Positions 30,694-40,230 are shown, numbered from the stretch's first letter. The stretch: 51,648 nucleotides of DNA from Rheinheimera soli (GCF_021290985.1 NZ_JAJOYU010000031.1:1-51648); one strand, 5' to 3'. The notes: a model not told the origin generated them from the sequence alone. A program made the numbers and translations.

Positions 30694-30717
30694 GGGTCAG
30701 AGCCAAGGCTCTGACCC
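30694..30717. terminator. GGGTCAGA palindrome, bidirectional terminator candidate
   Basis: GGGTCAGAGCC (30694-30704) pairs perfectly with GGCTCTGACCC (30707-30717) with only AA between them. It lies in the 37-base gap between the convergent metH and PilZ genes. T-runs are poor (TGGTTTT), so it may act as a barrier or dispersed element and not as a classic terminator. It shares its arms with the palindromes near 3179 and 19490. Confidence 0.65.
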
Positions 30718-30722
30718 TGGTT

Positions 30723-31418
30723 TTAGCTGGCGATAGCCGGGTCGACGATAAAACGTTGCAGCATTTTAGCGACCTGTCGCTCAGGGAGTTCAAATTTAAT
30801 CCCCAAAGACAACTCCTGCAATTCCAAATGGCAATTCATAATCTCACCTGGGATCTGAATTCTTTCCTCTTCACCTGGTACCAGAAGTTCCATCAAAATT
30901 TGTACCTTGTTAATCTGGCTGGCTTCCGCATGCACTTTCATCGAAAACCGGCAGCCACAAGGTGATATATCGATGACAAAGCCGTTATAAAGGGAAAAGG
31001 TTTCAGGCAAAGCCCCTTGTTCTACTGGATTGACATAGGCCGGAATAAAAGCCCGGATCCGTTGTTTGGCCCGTAAAGAACGGTTTTCTATTTGCTGAGG
31101 ATACTCCAGAAATAATAAATGCACCGGATGATGAGAAATGGTTTTTATCATGGCTCTGAAGGCAATACATTCACCTAAATCGCCTTCCAGCAGGCAACGC
31201 ACAACCGTCATATTGCCTTCAACAAACACATCTTTATAGCCACCATCTATCACTTGTTGTGGTAGCTTCAACACCAGATAGCGGTTTTTTTCATAACCAA
31301 CCAAGGAGGTTCTGATCCTTAAACTACTGGGTTGTGAAAACTGCAAGTCGACTTGAGAGCCTGGATGCAAGTGCCTGATTTTTTCATGCACCACGGGTGA
31401 AAGTAACGACTGTTCCAT
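30723..31418 (-). CDS. PilZ-domain protein, YcgR-like cyclic-di-GMP receptor
   Basis: A 231-residue cytosolic protein. The N-terminal ~105 residues form a YcgR-like beta domain. The PilZ domain starts at RAKQR (residues 116-120, the RxxxR ligand motif), and DISPCG (150-155) supplies the D/NxSxxG motif, so both c-di-GMP-binding elements are intact. YcgR-type proteins slow flagella or alter surface behaviour on binding c-di-GMP. The ATG at 31418 has AGGAG 8 bases upstream. It is not next to flagellar genes, but the window also encodes a GGDEF cyclase at 43013. Confidence 0.9.
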   Translation of the reverse strand: MEQSLLSPVVHEKIRHLHPGSQVDLQFSQPSSLRIRTSLVGYEKNRYLVLKLPQQVIDGGYKDVFVEGNMTVVRCLLEGDLGECIAFRAMIKTISHHPVHLLFLEYPQQIENRSLRAKQRIRAFIPAYVNPVEQGALPETFSLYNGFVIDISPCGCRFSMKVHAEASQINKVQILMELLVPGEEERIQIPGEIMNCHLELQELSLGIKFELPERQVAKMLQRFIVDPAIAS

Positions 31419-31463
31419 CGATAGTCACTCCTGATTAAAAAGTGAACAAAAACGCATCTTTGA

Positions 31464-31601
31464 TTAATAGTGCAAATATGATAAAAGTGCAAAGTTATTT
31501 TCTGTTTTGGAGACTGATTTTATCAATTATGCCAAAGGGTGAAAAAACGTGATGAAATGGGTATGCGAAAACATTAATTTTGGATAAAACTACCCTATAG
31601 T
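31464..31601. promoter_or_regulatory. Divergent promoter region, PilZ and TPR-lipoprotein genes
   Basis: The direct repeat AGTGCAAA occurs at 31469-31476 and 31486-31493. On the minus strand, TTGCAC (31492-31487) and TATTAA (31469-31464), 17 bp apart, could drive the PilZ gene. On the plus strand, TATAGT (31596-31601) is a good -10 for the lipoprotein gene without a clear -35. Confidence 0.35.
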
Positions 31602-31624
31602 TTAACAATGAAAAACTAATACAG

Positions 31625-32800
31625 ATGACGGCCATGAAACTTCTTCTGCCCATTGGTTTGGTGGTATTTTTAACCGCATGCCAGCAAAACAACATTTCAA
31701 CTACAACACCTGCTAGTCTGCTGAATGACGATTTGTTTAATCCTGTCGATGTCGTTATTGAAACTCCTGAACAAATTTTTGCTTTGCCTGAGCAAACCAA
31801 AGTGGATATCAGGGACTTAACTCGTTCAGCAGATTCACCTCGGGTGAAAACAGATTTGTTACTGAATTATTTGTTTGAGAAAAAAGGCAACAGCTTACTG
31901 TATCAAAATGATGCAACTCTGACCGCAGCGGAAACCCTGGCTGCCCGCCAGGCGAATTGTTTGTCTTTAACGATCTTGTCTTACAGCCTTGCACAGGAGA
32001 TGCAACTGAATGCGGAATTCCGGGATATAAAAATTCCGGAATATTGGACTCAGAACAATGGTCAAAGTCTGTTGAATGGCCATGTGAATTTGAATATTGT
32101 TGGTGGTCAGAGTATTGGAAAAGGCGGGGGAGTTCATTACAGTGTTTTCAGTTATGTGATTGATTTTGATGTGCAAAGCAACAAAAACCATTTCCCTTCT
32201 GCTGTGCTGGATCAGCAACAGATTGTAGGCCTGTTTTATAACAATAAAGCAGCTGAAGCTATGGTGTATGGCAAAGATGATCTGGCTTATGCTTACCTGA
32301 AGGCAGCAATTTCTGTTGATCCTCGGGCTGAAGAGAGCTGGAATAATCTTGCAGTGTTATACAGACAGAAACAACAATTTGAGCTTGCTGAAAAAGCCTA
32401 TCTGTTAGCGGCACAATTGGCTCCTGAGCAACTTAATTCAAAAGCAAATCTGGCTTTACTTTATGAAGTGATGGGAAAAACCGAACAGGCTGCTCAGTTA
32501 AGCGCTATGGTTGCGGCAAAAAGAAACCAAAACCCTTATTACCATATGATGTTAGGCAATGAGTCATTAACTTCTGGTTCTGCCCATAAAGCGATAGAGC
32601 ATTATAAAAAGAGCCTTACATTAGATAAAAAGTTAGCTGAGGCTATGTTTGGCCTGGCTAAAGCCCATTTGTCACTGGGACAAACAGACAAGGCACAGCA
32701 CTACTTGCAGTCTGCTGAGAAGTCTGCGCCAAGTCGCAGTGAACGTGCACGTTATCAATACAAACTAAAACTACTGACAGCTGCCGCTGTGCAGCATTAA
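31625..32800 (+). CDS. TPR lipoprotein with transglutaminase-like domain
   Basis: A 391-residue lipoprotein: the signal ends in the lipobox LTAC with the lipidated Cys at residue 19. Residues ~75-195 look like a transglutaminase-like fold, with a Cys in RQANCLSLTILSYSLA and a His in NGHVNLNI; the third residue is not clear. Residues ~215-385 hold three to four TPR repeats, such as SWNNLAVLYRQKQQFELAEK and AMFGLAKAHLSLGQTDKAQ. TPRs suggest a scaffold for protein partners in the periplasm. The start could also be ATG 31634 (Met4). An M28 peptidase gene follows 13 bases later, so the two probably form an operon. Confidence 0.82.
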   Translation: MTAMKLLLPIGLVVFLTACQQNNISTTTPASLLNDDLFNPVDVVIETPEQIFALPEQTKVDIRDLTRSADSPRVKTDLLLNYLFEKKGNSLLYQNDATLTAAETLAARQANCLSLTILSYSLAQEMQLNAEFRDIKIPEYWTQNNGQSLLNGHVNLNIVGGQSIGKGGGVHYSVFSYVIDFDVQSNKNHFPSAVLDQQQIVGLFYNNKAAEAMVYGKDDLAYAYLKAAISVDPRAEESWNNLAVLYRQKQQFELAEKAYLLAAQLAPEQLNSKANLALLYEVMGKTEQAAQLSAMVAAKRNQNPYYHMMLGNESLTSGSAHKAIEHYKKSLTLDKKLAEAMFGLAKAHLSLGQTDKAQHYLQSAEKSAPSRSERARYQYKLKLLTAAAVQH

Positions 32801-32813
32801 GAGGCTTAAATCA

Positions 32814-33746
32814 GTGCTGTGTCGTGTTGTTTTTTCTGCGTTGTTTTTGTTCAGCACTGTTGCTTGTTTTTTTCTGCAGGCTCAATCTGCTTTATTAGAT
32901 GATATTCAGCAGTTATCTGATGATCGTATGAGTGGGCGGGAAACTGCCACTCAGGGCTCTGAGCTGGCCCGTAATTACATCCAACAACGCTTTTCCGATT
33001 TAGGTTTGACCGCGCTAAAAGATAATTTTCGGCACCCTTTCAGCTACAGATCCGGCTTTTCTGACAAGCATGGCATTAACCTGATCGCTGAATTAAAAGG
33101 CTGCTCTCAAGCAGATACTTACATAGTGATGACAGCGCATTATGATCACTTAGGCATAGTCGCTGGCAAAATATACAACGGGGCTGATGATAATGCGTCT
33201 GGTGTTGCGGCTATGTTGGCATTGGCGGAGTTACTGAAAACTCAGTCTTGTCCTCGTTACAGCTACCTTTTTGTCGCGACTGATGCTGAAGAAATCGGGC
33301 TCTATGGCGCGAAAGCTTTTGTCGCGTCACCGCCAGTGGCCATACAGCAGGTTGTACTGAATATTAATCTGGACATGCTGAGCCGGGGAGAGCGCGCGAA
33401 TCAATTGTATCTGTATGGTGCGTTTTCATTGCCCGGTATGGCGGATTATGTAAAAACTCAGCAGTTTGCGGTCAAGCTGAAACTACGCAAAAGAGGCCAG
33501 GGGTTAAGAGGAAAGCATCAGTTGGATTGGGCTAACGCCAGCGATCATGCACCATTCCGGCGGGCTGGAATTCCTTTTTTGTTTTTTGGGGTCGACTCGC
33601 ACAAAGACTATCATACGCCACAAGATGATTGGCAGAGAATTAACCCTGCTTATCTGCAACGTATGTTTGAAAGTCTGAGTCAGGTGGTGGTATGGCTGGA
33701 TCAGCAACCGCCTGAATGGTATCAGGCGGCACGAAAAACCAAATAA
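32814..33746 (+). CDS. M28-family zinc aminopeptidase, exported
   Basis: A 310-residue metallopeptidase with an N-terminal signal peptide (SALFLFSTVACFFLQAQSA). Di-zinc ligands appear in order: MTAHYDHLG, NGADDNASGVAA, TDAEEIGLYGA (with the catalytic Glu), LDMLSRG and DYHTPQDD. Layout and length fit exported M28 aminopeptidases. The start is GTG 32814, with GAGG 9 bases upstream. It follows the TPR lipoprotein gene and may process peptides with or for it. The Cys in VAC could be a lipobox variant, but the surrounding residues do not fit well. Confidence 0.9.
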   Translation: MLCRVVFSALFLFSTVACFFLQAQSALLDDIQQLSDDRMSGRETATQGSELARNYIQQRFSDLGLTALKDNFRHPFSYRSGFSDKHGINLIAELKGCSQADTYIVMTAHYDHLGIVAGKIYNGADDNASGVAAMLALAELLKTQSCPRYSYLFVATDAEEIGLYGAKAFVASPPVAIQQVVLNINLDMLSRGERANQLYLYGAFSLPGMADYVKTQQFAVKLKLRKRGQGLRGKHQLDWANASDHAPFRRAGIPFLFFGVDSHKDYHTPQDDWQRINPAYLQRMFESLSQVVVWLDQQPPEWYQAARKTK

Positions 33747-33764
33747 TCAGTCACTTTTGCAGCG

Positions 33765-35033
33765 TTAAGGTGCAGGGATCCATTCTGCATCGTCAGTCAA
33801 ACGAGGAAAATTACCACTGTTCCACTCTTCTTTTGCCTGAGCTAAGCGCTCCTGGCTGCGAGCTACAAAATTCCAGTTCAGCAGCACAGGGTCTGCCACT
33901 TCATCGCCACCCAACACCATAAAGTGGGCACCGTCATCGCCAGCGACCACTGTTAAATCATCTGTCATAACCAGCATTTGCCCTGCACTCAGCACTGGTT
34001 CTTTCAGTGAACCAGCGGCCAGATAAATGGCCAGTTGCTGCTCAGATTTAGGCAAAGCCAGACTACTGCATGGATCCAGTTTCAGTTCGGCATAACAGCA
34101 GCGCGCAGGGAAGCTTACTACGGATGTCTGGGAAAAGTATTCACCTAAGAGTACACGTATCTCACTGCCTGGCACCTGAATAGCCGGAAATAATGCGGCA
34201 GGGTAATGCTGGAAAGCAGGTTCTGATTCGGCTTCGTCTTCCGGTAAAACTAACCAGATTTGCATACCTTCCACTTTCACCTGTTCAGTTCGGATATCGG
34301 CAGGAATACGTTCGGAATGGGCGATACCGCGACCAGCGCGCATCAGATTGACAGCACCAGGCTCAATACGTTGATTGTTGCCAAGAGTGTCGCGATGCTG
34401 CATAGCGCCGGAAAACAAGTAGGTTACAGTCGCAAGACCAATATGTGGATGCTGGCGCACGTCGCCTTCAGTGCTGTTTGGAGTAAAAGTAGCAGGGCCC
34501 ATATGATCCACAAAAATAAAAGGACCAACACGGCGCTGCACTTTGGCCGGTATCAATCGTTTGATGATAAAGCCAATATCACGTTCTTGTGGCTGAATAA
34601 TCAAAGGTTCTGCCTCAGCTGTTGCTGCTGGTTGCGCTTTCAGGCTGGTGTGCACTTGCACTTCGGTTTGAGTCATCAGTTTGTGGATGGGGCATTTGTC
34701 AGCAATAGCCAGCAATTGCTCCCGTTGCTCTGTGGTTAATTCACCAATTAACTCCAGGCGGACATGCAACTGATACAAGCCTTTTGCTTCAGCACTGTCA
34801 TCCCGACTGATTTCAACTTTTACTTCTTGCAGCGGGATATTTTTGCGCTTGGCATAAAGCTGTAACGTCATGGCTTTGCACGTGGCCAGTGCTGCATCAA
34901 ATAAATCATGTGGATCAGGCCCTGTCGCAGAGCCACCAGCAGCTTCTGATGCATCTGCATTAAGCTGATGACTGCTGATCTGGATGGTCTGGCGTAATTG
35001 ACCCGGTGTATGTTGGCTGACAGTAATGGTCAT
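33765..35033 (-). CDS. OsmC-pirin fusion protein
   Basis: A 422-residue protein with two domains. Residues 1-~135 are OsmC-like, with the peroxidatic and resolving cysteines at Cys52 (LATCKAM) and Cys114 (ADKCPIHKLM), so hydroperoxide reduction is plausible. From about residue 150 the sequence is a pirin, with FVDHMGP, the HPHIGLATVTYLFSG block and MQHRDTLG carrying the metal-binding His residues. Pirins are cupins linked to redox and quercetinase-like activity. The domains are normally separate proteins; here they form one polypeptide with a short Ala/Glu linker. AAGGAT precedes the ATG. It is convergent with the M28 peptidase gene and downstream of the photolyase operon, 59 bases away. Confidence 0.9.
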   Translation of the reverse strand: MTITVSQHTPGQLRQTIQISSHQLNADASEAAGGSATGPDPHDLFDAALATCKAMTLQLYAKRKNIPLQEVKVEISRDDSAEAKGLYQLHVRLELIGELTTEQREQLLAIADKCPIHKLMTQTEVQVHTSLKAQPAATAEAEPLIIQPQERDIGFIIKRLIPAKVQRRVGPFIFVDHMGPATFTPNSTEGDVRQHPHIGLATVTYLFSGAMQHRDTLGNNQRIEPGAVNLMRAGRGIAHSERIPADIRTEQVKVEGMQIWLVLPEDEAESEPAFQHYPAALFPAIQVPGSEIRVLLGEYFSQTSVVSFPARCCYAELKLDPCSSLALPKSEQQLAIYLAAGSLKEPVLSAGQMLVMTDDLTVVAGDDGAHFMVLGGDEVADPVLLNWNFVARSQERLAQAKEEWNSGNFPRLTDDAEWIPAP

Positions 35034-35092
35034 AAATAAATCCTTTTTAAGGTAACTGAACTCAGCATAACCTAGATAGACCTACCAGTGCT

Positions 35093-36610
35093 TTATTCGT
35101 TCAGATCTAAGCTCAACTGTCCTGCATTACCTGCGGATTTAACACTGCGCCCTGTTGCTCTTTTTCGGCTGGCATGGCGCTGTACCACTTGCCGTTTTTG
35201 TTCACGCCACCACTGCGGGTCTTGCTGTTGTTTGCATTCAGTGATGCGCTGTTTTGCCAATCGCATGGCCTGTTGCAAGTCCACCACTGGCATAGGGTAA
35301 TCAGAGCCCAGCACGCACCCATACTGGCGCTGCAAGGATAGTGGCATTAACCAGGGTTGATGCAGCCAGCTATCGGGCAACAGCTTTAATTCAGGACACC
35401 AGCGTCTGATAAAGTGACCTTGTGGATCTTTTTGCTGACTTTGCAGCACAGGGTTGTACATTCGGTTTGGATTGATACCTGTAGTGCCAGCCTGCATCTG
35501 AATTTGTGGATAATGAATGCCTGGTTCGTAATCGACAAAACACTGCGCCAGATGCAAAGCCACAGGTCGCCAGTCCAGCCATAAGTGGTAGCAGGCGAAA
35601 GCCACTAACATGGCCCTGGCACGAAAATGTAACCAGCCTGTCGCCAGCAAAGCTCTCATGCAGGCATCAATCAACGGATAACCCGTGTAGCCATTAGACC
35701 AGGCCCAAAACCAATCCGTATCAAAACTTTGTTTACGTAAGCGGGCATAACCAGGGTGCAAAGCTTCAGTTTCAATTAAGGGGTCTGATTCCAGTTTCTG
35801 AATAAAATGACAATGCCGGCGCAACCTGCTGTAAAAAGACGACAAACCAAAGCTTAAAGCCGGTTGTTGTTTGATGTTGCGTAGCGTGTGCTGTTGCAAA
35901 GCTCTTAAACTCAATTGGCCATAAGCCAGGTAAGGACTCAGGCGAGAGCTGCTGTGCTGCGCTTTTTCGGGCAACGAAATATGTCGGCTATAGTCTTTGG
36001 CTCTGTAGTTAAAAAAGCTTTGTACTGTATCTGGCAGGGTCAATGCGGTTTGCCCCGAACTGCAGGCGGGCAAATCCAAAGCTCTGTGTGGCCTAAAAGA
36101 CTGTAGCGGCTGACGGCCGTGGCAGAGAAAAGCCAAAGCTGTTGGTGCTTGGTACAAAGCGCCGGATAAATACAGATCCGCTTGTTTAGCCCACAAGTCG
36201 CGGTCTTTCAAAGCCCGAAATACCGCATGTTGCTGGTATTGCCGCCATGGGATGGCCAGCTCTTTCAGTAGCTGTTTGACCGCCAGATCGCGTTGGAAAG
36301 TCCATAAGTTGCCGGATTCTTCGTGGCTAAGGACTTGGGAGATCGGAAACTCCTGACACAACTGTCGAAGTACTTGTGTTGCAGGGCCTTTGATCACCAA
36401 CAAAGGCTGGCCTAAGGCGGTTAACTGTTGATCCAGCAGCTGCAGGCTTTGTTCGATAAAAAGCCATTGCCGCACTGAGGTGTCGGGCTGTTGCCAATAA
36501 TCAGGTTCAATAATATAGAGAGGTAACACAGCACCTTGTCTGGCTGCTTGAGCCAAAGGGCCATGGTCATCAATGCGTAAATCACGCTTAAACCAGACCA
36601 GACTGATCAT
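35093..36610 (-). CDS. Class-I-like photolyase/cryptochrome family protein
   Basis: A 505-residue flavoprotein of the photolyase/cryptochrome superfamily. The N-terminal Rossmann domain starts at [16 protein letters not shown] and continues with [16 protein letters not shown]. The FAD domain carries [32 protein letters not shown] and [18 protein letters not shown]. The usual MHNR flavin-side motif is LHFR here. This set belongs to a proteobacterial subgroup usually annotated as deoxyribodipyrimidine photolyase; repair versus signalling cannot be told. The start is set at ATG 36610, overlapping the preceding stop by ATGA, in place of an upstream in-frame start 12 codons earlier. It is the last gene of a three-photolyase operon. 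Confidence 0.88.
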   Translation of the reverse strand: MISLVWFKRDLRIDDHGPLAQAARQGAVLPLYIIEPDYWQQPDTSVRQWLFIEQSLQLLDQQLTALGQPLLVIKGPATQVLRQLCQEFPISQVLSHEESGNLWTFQRDLAVKQLLKELAIPWRQYQQHAVFRALKDRDLWAKQADLYLSGALYQAPTALAFLCHGRQPLQSFRPHRALDLPACSSGQTALTLPDTVQSFFNYRAKDYSRHISLPEKAQHSSSRLSPYLAYGQLSLRALQQHTLRNIKQQPALSFGLSSFYSRLRRHCHFIQKLESDPLIETEALHPGYARLRKQSFDTDWFWAWSNGYTGYPLIDACMRALLATGWLHFRARAMLVAFACYHLWLDWRPVALHLAQCFVDYEPGIHYPQIQMQAGTTGINPNRMYNPVLQSQQKDPQGHFIRRWCPELKLLPDSWLHQPWLMPLSLQRQYGCVLGSDYPMPVVDLQQAMRLAKQRITECKQQQDPQWWREQKRQVVQRHASRKRATGRSVKSAGNAGQLSLDLNE

Positions 36611-37950
36611 GGGGTTGCCGTCAGTTGCTGTAAAAAAGGTAACCAAAAATCCTGCACAGGCACTTTAGCTTCTGGCAGATGCACCGAGGCGCCAACTGCT
36701 GTTTTTTCCGGTAGCCAACGCCGGACAAAGTCACCTTGTGCATCATGAGTTAACGCTTGTTTTATTTGATTAAATTGCCGGGCACCACTATTGCCCACCC
36801 CAGCTATATAAGCCCAGTTACACCAGTTGCTGGCACAATCATAATCCAGCAAATGCTGCTCAAAAAAAGCAGCGCCTAAACGCCAGTCCTGCTGTAATTC
36901 AAAAATAAGATAACTGGCGACATTCTGCCGGCCACGGTTTGACATCCAGCCGGTGTGTAACAACATCTTGATATTGGCATCGACAAAAGGCAGACCTGTT
37001 TGGCCTTGGCACCAAAGTTCAAAGCGCTGATCAGGAGCAGGTGCAGAGAAATCCAGTGGTGGACGAAAGGCATTTTTACTAAACCAGGCCCGGCCATGCT
37101 GGCGCATTTGCCAACGGAAATACTCTCGCCACAGCAACTCAAAGCGGATCCAATAGGTGGATTCATTGGCAATATGCTGTTGTTCAAAATTCAGTACCTG
37201 CTGCCAGGCATAACAAGCTGACAAGCAACCATTGGCCAGATAAAAAGACCATAAACTACTGTTCCATTCACCATCCAAAGCATCGCGGCTTTGTTTGTAG
37301 TGGCGGACCGCTTGTTGTTGCCAGATAAACTGCATCAGTCGCTCTAATGCTGCCGCTTCGTTCAACAGAGCTGCTGCTGGATTGTGATACTGGCTGATAA
37401 AGTTTGCTGTGGCAGCATCTAAAGCCTGTTCAGCTTCGCCGTAAAACTGCGAAGAAACAGCATAATGTTCTGGCTGTTGCACCAAAAGTTCTGGTTCGCG
37501 TTCTCGTCTGAAGGCAGAAAAGCTTTTTGGCAAAGTGGCCAGATCCGGCCTTAGCTGGTGCTGTAATAAAGAGTTGATATCAACAAGCCTCAGCTGTAAC
37601 CCGCTGCGCTGCAGTTGTTGGTACTGCTCTGGTGCCATGGGTTCTGCTGCAATCAAGCTCTGTGCCTGATACTGCTGTGCCAGCTGCTGCAGGCAGTTGG
37701 AGGTGCTGCCGATGCGAATATGCAGCAGCAGTTGTTTTTCCTGCCATTGCTGCTGCCAGTCCAGCATTAGTTTTAGTTGAGCCTGCAAACGAGGCAGGCC
37801 GGCGCGGCGTATACCGTATTGCCTGCTGAGATACTCAGCAGGGTCCAACACCAGAACTGCGATCAGTTGGTCAAATTCTGCTTGTTCTGACAGCAGCAGG
37901 TTATCGTGCCAGCGCATGGCTTGATTAAATAGCACCAAAGCCCGTTTCAT
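36607..37950 (-). CDS. Cryptochrome DASH
   Basis: A 447-residue member of the CRY-DASH subfamily, flavoproteins that repair pyrimidine dimers in single-stranded DNA. Characteristic blocks are [20 protein letters not shown] near residue 218, [15 protein letters not shown] near residue 337, and [19 protein letters not shown] near residue 369. The opening [14 protein letters not shown] departs from the usual VWFRNDLRLHDN, but the HDN end is kept. Length is a little below that of many family members. It overlaps both neighbours by ATGA, so the three proteins should be made from one message. Confidence 0.9.
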   Translation of the reverse strand: MKRALVLFNQAMRWHDNLLLSEQAEFDQLIAVLVLDPAEYLSRQYGIRRAGLPRLQAQLKLMLDWQQQWQEKQLLLHIRIGSTSNCLQQLAQQYQAQSLIAAEPMAPEQYQQLQRSGLQLRLVDINSLLQHQLRPDLATLPKSFSAFRREREPELLVQQPEHYAVSSQFYGEAEQALDAATANFISQYHNPAAALLNEAAALERLMQFIWQQQAVRHYKQSRDALDGEWNSSLWSFYLANGCLSACYAWQQVLNFEQQHIANESTYWIRFELLWREYFRWQMRQHGRAWFSKNAFRPPLDFSAPAPDQRFELWCQGQTGLPFVDANIKMLLHTGWMSNRGRQNVASYLIFELQQDWRLGAAFFEQHLLDYDCASNWCNWAYIAGVGNSGARQFNQIKQALTHDAQGDFVRRWLPEKTAVGASVHLPEAKVPVQDFWLPFLQQLTATP

Positions 37951-39470
37951 AGCTGCTCCAGATGGATTAGCAACTGCTGAGCTTTTTCAGTGATTTTTAA
38001 ACGTTCTTCATCTGGTTTACGAAACCAGTTCTGATAACTCAGTTGCATTCTGGCATTACCGGACAACAGCGCCTGATTCCGTTCGAGAAAATACCAGTAC
38101 AAAGCATTAAAGGGGCAGGCCGTGGGGCTGGTGGTTTCACTGACATCGTAAGCGCAACTTTTGCAGTAATTGCTCATACGCTGAATGTATTTACCGCTGG
38201 CGGCATAAGGTTTAGACGCCAGTACGCCTTCATCGGCAAATAACGCCATACCTAAGGTATTCGGCAGTTCAACCCACTCGTAAGCATCAGCATAAACAGC
38301 CAAATACCAATCGCAGATTTCTTCGACGGACAAGCCAGCCAAGAGTGCAAAATTACCTGTGATCATTAAGCGCTGAATATGGTGCGAATAGGCATGTTCA
38401 ATAGTGTGACTGATGGCTTGTTGCATACAGCGCATTTTGGTTTCGCCTGTCCAGTAATAGGACGGCAAAGGGGTGTGAGCTTGTAAAAAGTTACGATTTT
38501 TGTAGTCTGGCATCAATAACCAGTACAAACCCCGCACATATTCGCGCCAGCCAATCAATTGACGAATAAAACCTTCGGCGGCATTCAGAGGCACTTTGCC
38601 TTCTTTATAAGCCAGCTCCACTTTTTGGCACACCCAGCGCACATCCAACAGACCGCAGTTTAAATACATAGAGCAAATGCTGTGAAACAGATGAGGCTCA
38701 TTCAGCTGCATCGCATCCTGATAGTCGCCAAAGAGTGGCAACTGATGCTCAACAAAATGCAAAAACGCCTGACGTGCCTGCTTGCCTGTAACTGCGTAAC
38801 TAAAACTGTCGGCATTGCCCATATTGTTGGCAAACTGCTGTTGAACCAAAGCAATGACTGTTGAGGTGATGTCGTCTGGCTCAAACTTTAGTATGCCTGG
38901 CAGCTGTTGTTTTGCTGACATGGCTTTTCTGTTGCTGGCGTCAAAATTCCATTGACCGCCAACAGGTGCTCCGTCTTGCATCAAAAGACCGGTATAGCGG
39001 CGCATTTCACGGTAGAAATACTCCATCCGATACTGTTTTCGGCCTTGAGCCCAGTGCTGAAACATGGCCTTTGTGGCAATAAATCTGTCGTCTTCCAGCA
39101 CAGATAAAGGACGTTGAAACAAGTTCTGCCAGCTTAGAATTTCCTGCTCTAGCCTGTATTCACCACATTCAGTGATACAAATCTGCTCCAGCTCTGGATA
39201 GCGCGTGAGTTCTATGGCTACAGCTTCGGTCAGGCTGCTGACTTTTTGCTGGTAGTCTATATAACTGACGTGGATGCCTTGCTGCTGCAGCACTGCGGCA
39301 AAATGGCGCATAGCACTGAAGATCAGAATGATTTTTTGTTTGTGATGGGGGGTATAACTGGCTTCACTGGCTACTTCAGCCATTAACACTCTGTCTTGCG
39401 GTTGCACATCACGTAAAGATGACAGCGCAGGACTGAGCTGATCACCTAATACCAGAATTAATTTCGCCAT
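37947..39470 (-). CDS. Iron-sulfur (6-4) photolyase, FeS-BCP/PhrB type
   Basis: A 507-residue member of the FeS-BCP group of bacterial (6-4) photolyases, which bind FAD, a lumazine antenna and a 4Fe-4S cluster. The start LILVLGDQLSP is characteristic. Cluster ligands are Cys348 (MRCMQQAI), Cys436 and Cys439 (NYCKSCAYD) and Cys452 (ACPFNALYW). Their spacing equals Cys350, 438, 441 and 454 of Agrobacterium PhrB. The C-terminal domain also shows WREYVRGLYWLLMP and FALLAGLSVEE. It is the first gene of the operon; no strong ribosome site precedes the ATG. The operon promoter should lie in 39471-39640, but no convincing hexamers were found. Confidence 0.92.
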   Translation of the reverse strand: MAKLILVLGDQLSPALSSLRDVQPQDRVLMAEVASEASYTPHHKQKIILIFSAMRHFAAVLQQQGIHVSYIDYQQKVSSLTEAVAIELTRYPELEQICITECGEYRLEQEILSWQNLFQRPLSVLEDDRFIATKAMFQHWAQGRKQYRMEYFYREMRRYTGLLMQDGAPVGGQWNFDASNRKAMSAKQQLPGILKFEPDDITSTVIALVQQQFANNMGNADSFSYAVTGKQARQAFLHFVEHQLPLFGDYQDAMQLNEPHLFHSICSMYLNCGLLDVRWVCQKVELAYKEGKVPLNAAEGFIRQLIGWREYVRGLYWLLMPDYKNRNFLQAHTPLPSYYWTGETKMRCMQQAISHTIEHAYSHHIQRLMITGNFALLAGLSVEEICDWYLAVYADAYEWVELPNTLGMALFADEGVLASKPYAASGKYIQRMSNYCKSCAYDVSETTSPTACPFNALYWYFLERNQALLSGNARMQLSYQNWFRKPDEERLKITEKAQQLLIHLEQL

Positions 39471-39653
39471 TCAGCTTTGCCATTAGTTTGCTTTTGGATA
39501 CGGCAGGGACTCTTAATCAGATCAATTGCAATTTCGCAGGGCTGATACCGTTGGATCTACAAAAAACTGCGGCAAAAAGCCAAATCAGACCGCTTATACT
39601 GAGGGTGCTGAGGTTATGATAAAGCAGAATTTTTTGCTTTGGAGTGGGCCGTG

Positions 39654-40211
39654 ATGAAATCAACAATAGTGAATACAAAAACAATAATGTCAGGTTTGCT
39701 TCTTGCCAGTGGCCTGTTGACCGGCACTGCTCTGGCTCAGGAACACCATCATGAAGAACATGGCAGTCACACTCACGGTCAGGCAACTCTGACTTTTGTG
39801 CTGGAAGGTAACGAGGCCGAGCTGGCTTTTGCGACTCCAACCGCTAACGTTGTGGGTTTTGAACATCAGGCGAAAGATGATACGCAGCGCCAGTTAGTGC
39901 AGAAAATGATTGCAGACTTTACCTCGGCCAACTGGTTTAGTTTTGATGCTCAAGCTCATTGCACTGTAACGGGCACAGATATCAGTTCTGACTTAACTGC
40001 AGAGCGCACCACTAAACCACAGCATGCAGATTTAAATGCCAATTACACTCTGGTTTGTCAGAATCCGGCGCGTTTACAGGCATTGACGCTTGACTTAGCA
40101 GCTATCGCCGCTGGCGTGGAGAAAGTCACAGTACAGTGGATTGTAAATGGTGAACAAGGGGCCGCAGACTGGGCCGCGGGGTCAGGCGCTTTGTCTCTGA
40201 CAGCGCAGTAA
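39654..40211 (+). CDS. ZrgA-like zinc-binding periplasmic protein (DUF2796)
   Basis: A 185-residue exported protein of the DUF2796/ZrgA family. The signal peptide ends at ALA before QEHHHEEHGSHTHG, a His-rich segment suited to zinc binding; a second histidine group lies around EHQAK and AQAHC. Vibrio cholerae ZrgA is part of the ZrgABCDE zinc uptake system. The start is ATG 39654, after GGAG at 39641-39644; an in-frame TTG at 39639 is less likely. It is convergent with the DUF3299 gene, which in turn is divergent from an ABC transporter, the same families as in the zrg locus. Zinc import is inferred from family and neighbours. Confidence 0.82.
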   Translation: MKSTIVNTKTIMSGLLLASGLLTGTALAQEHHHEEHGSHTHGQATLTFVLEGNEAELAFATPTANVVGFEHQAKDDTQRQLVQKMIADFTSANWFSFDAQAHCTVTGTDISSDLTAERTTKPQHADLNANYTLVCQNPARLQALTLDLAAIAAGVEKVTVQWIVNGEQGAADWAAGSGALSLTAQ

Positions 40212-40230
40212 GCCAACAAAGCATTAATCA

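Noticed and set aside
34260-34739. 159-codon plus-strand open frame inside the OsmC-pirin gene
   Set aside because: It is antisense to a protein with clear OsmC and pirin motifs, has no ribosome site and no recognisable domain.
39611-39625. Second Zur site in GGTTATGATAAAGC before the zrgA-like gene
   Set aside because: TTAT-G-ATAA is symmetrical but too short and lacks the outer bases of a Zur box; it may simply be a TATGAT promoter element.
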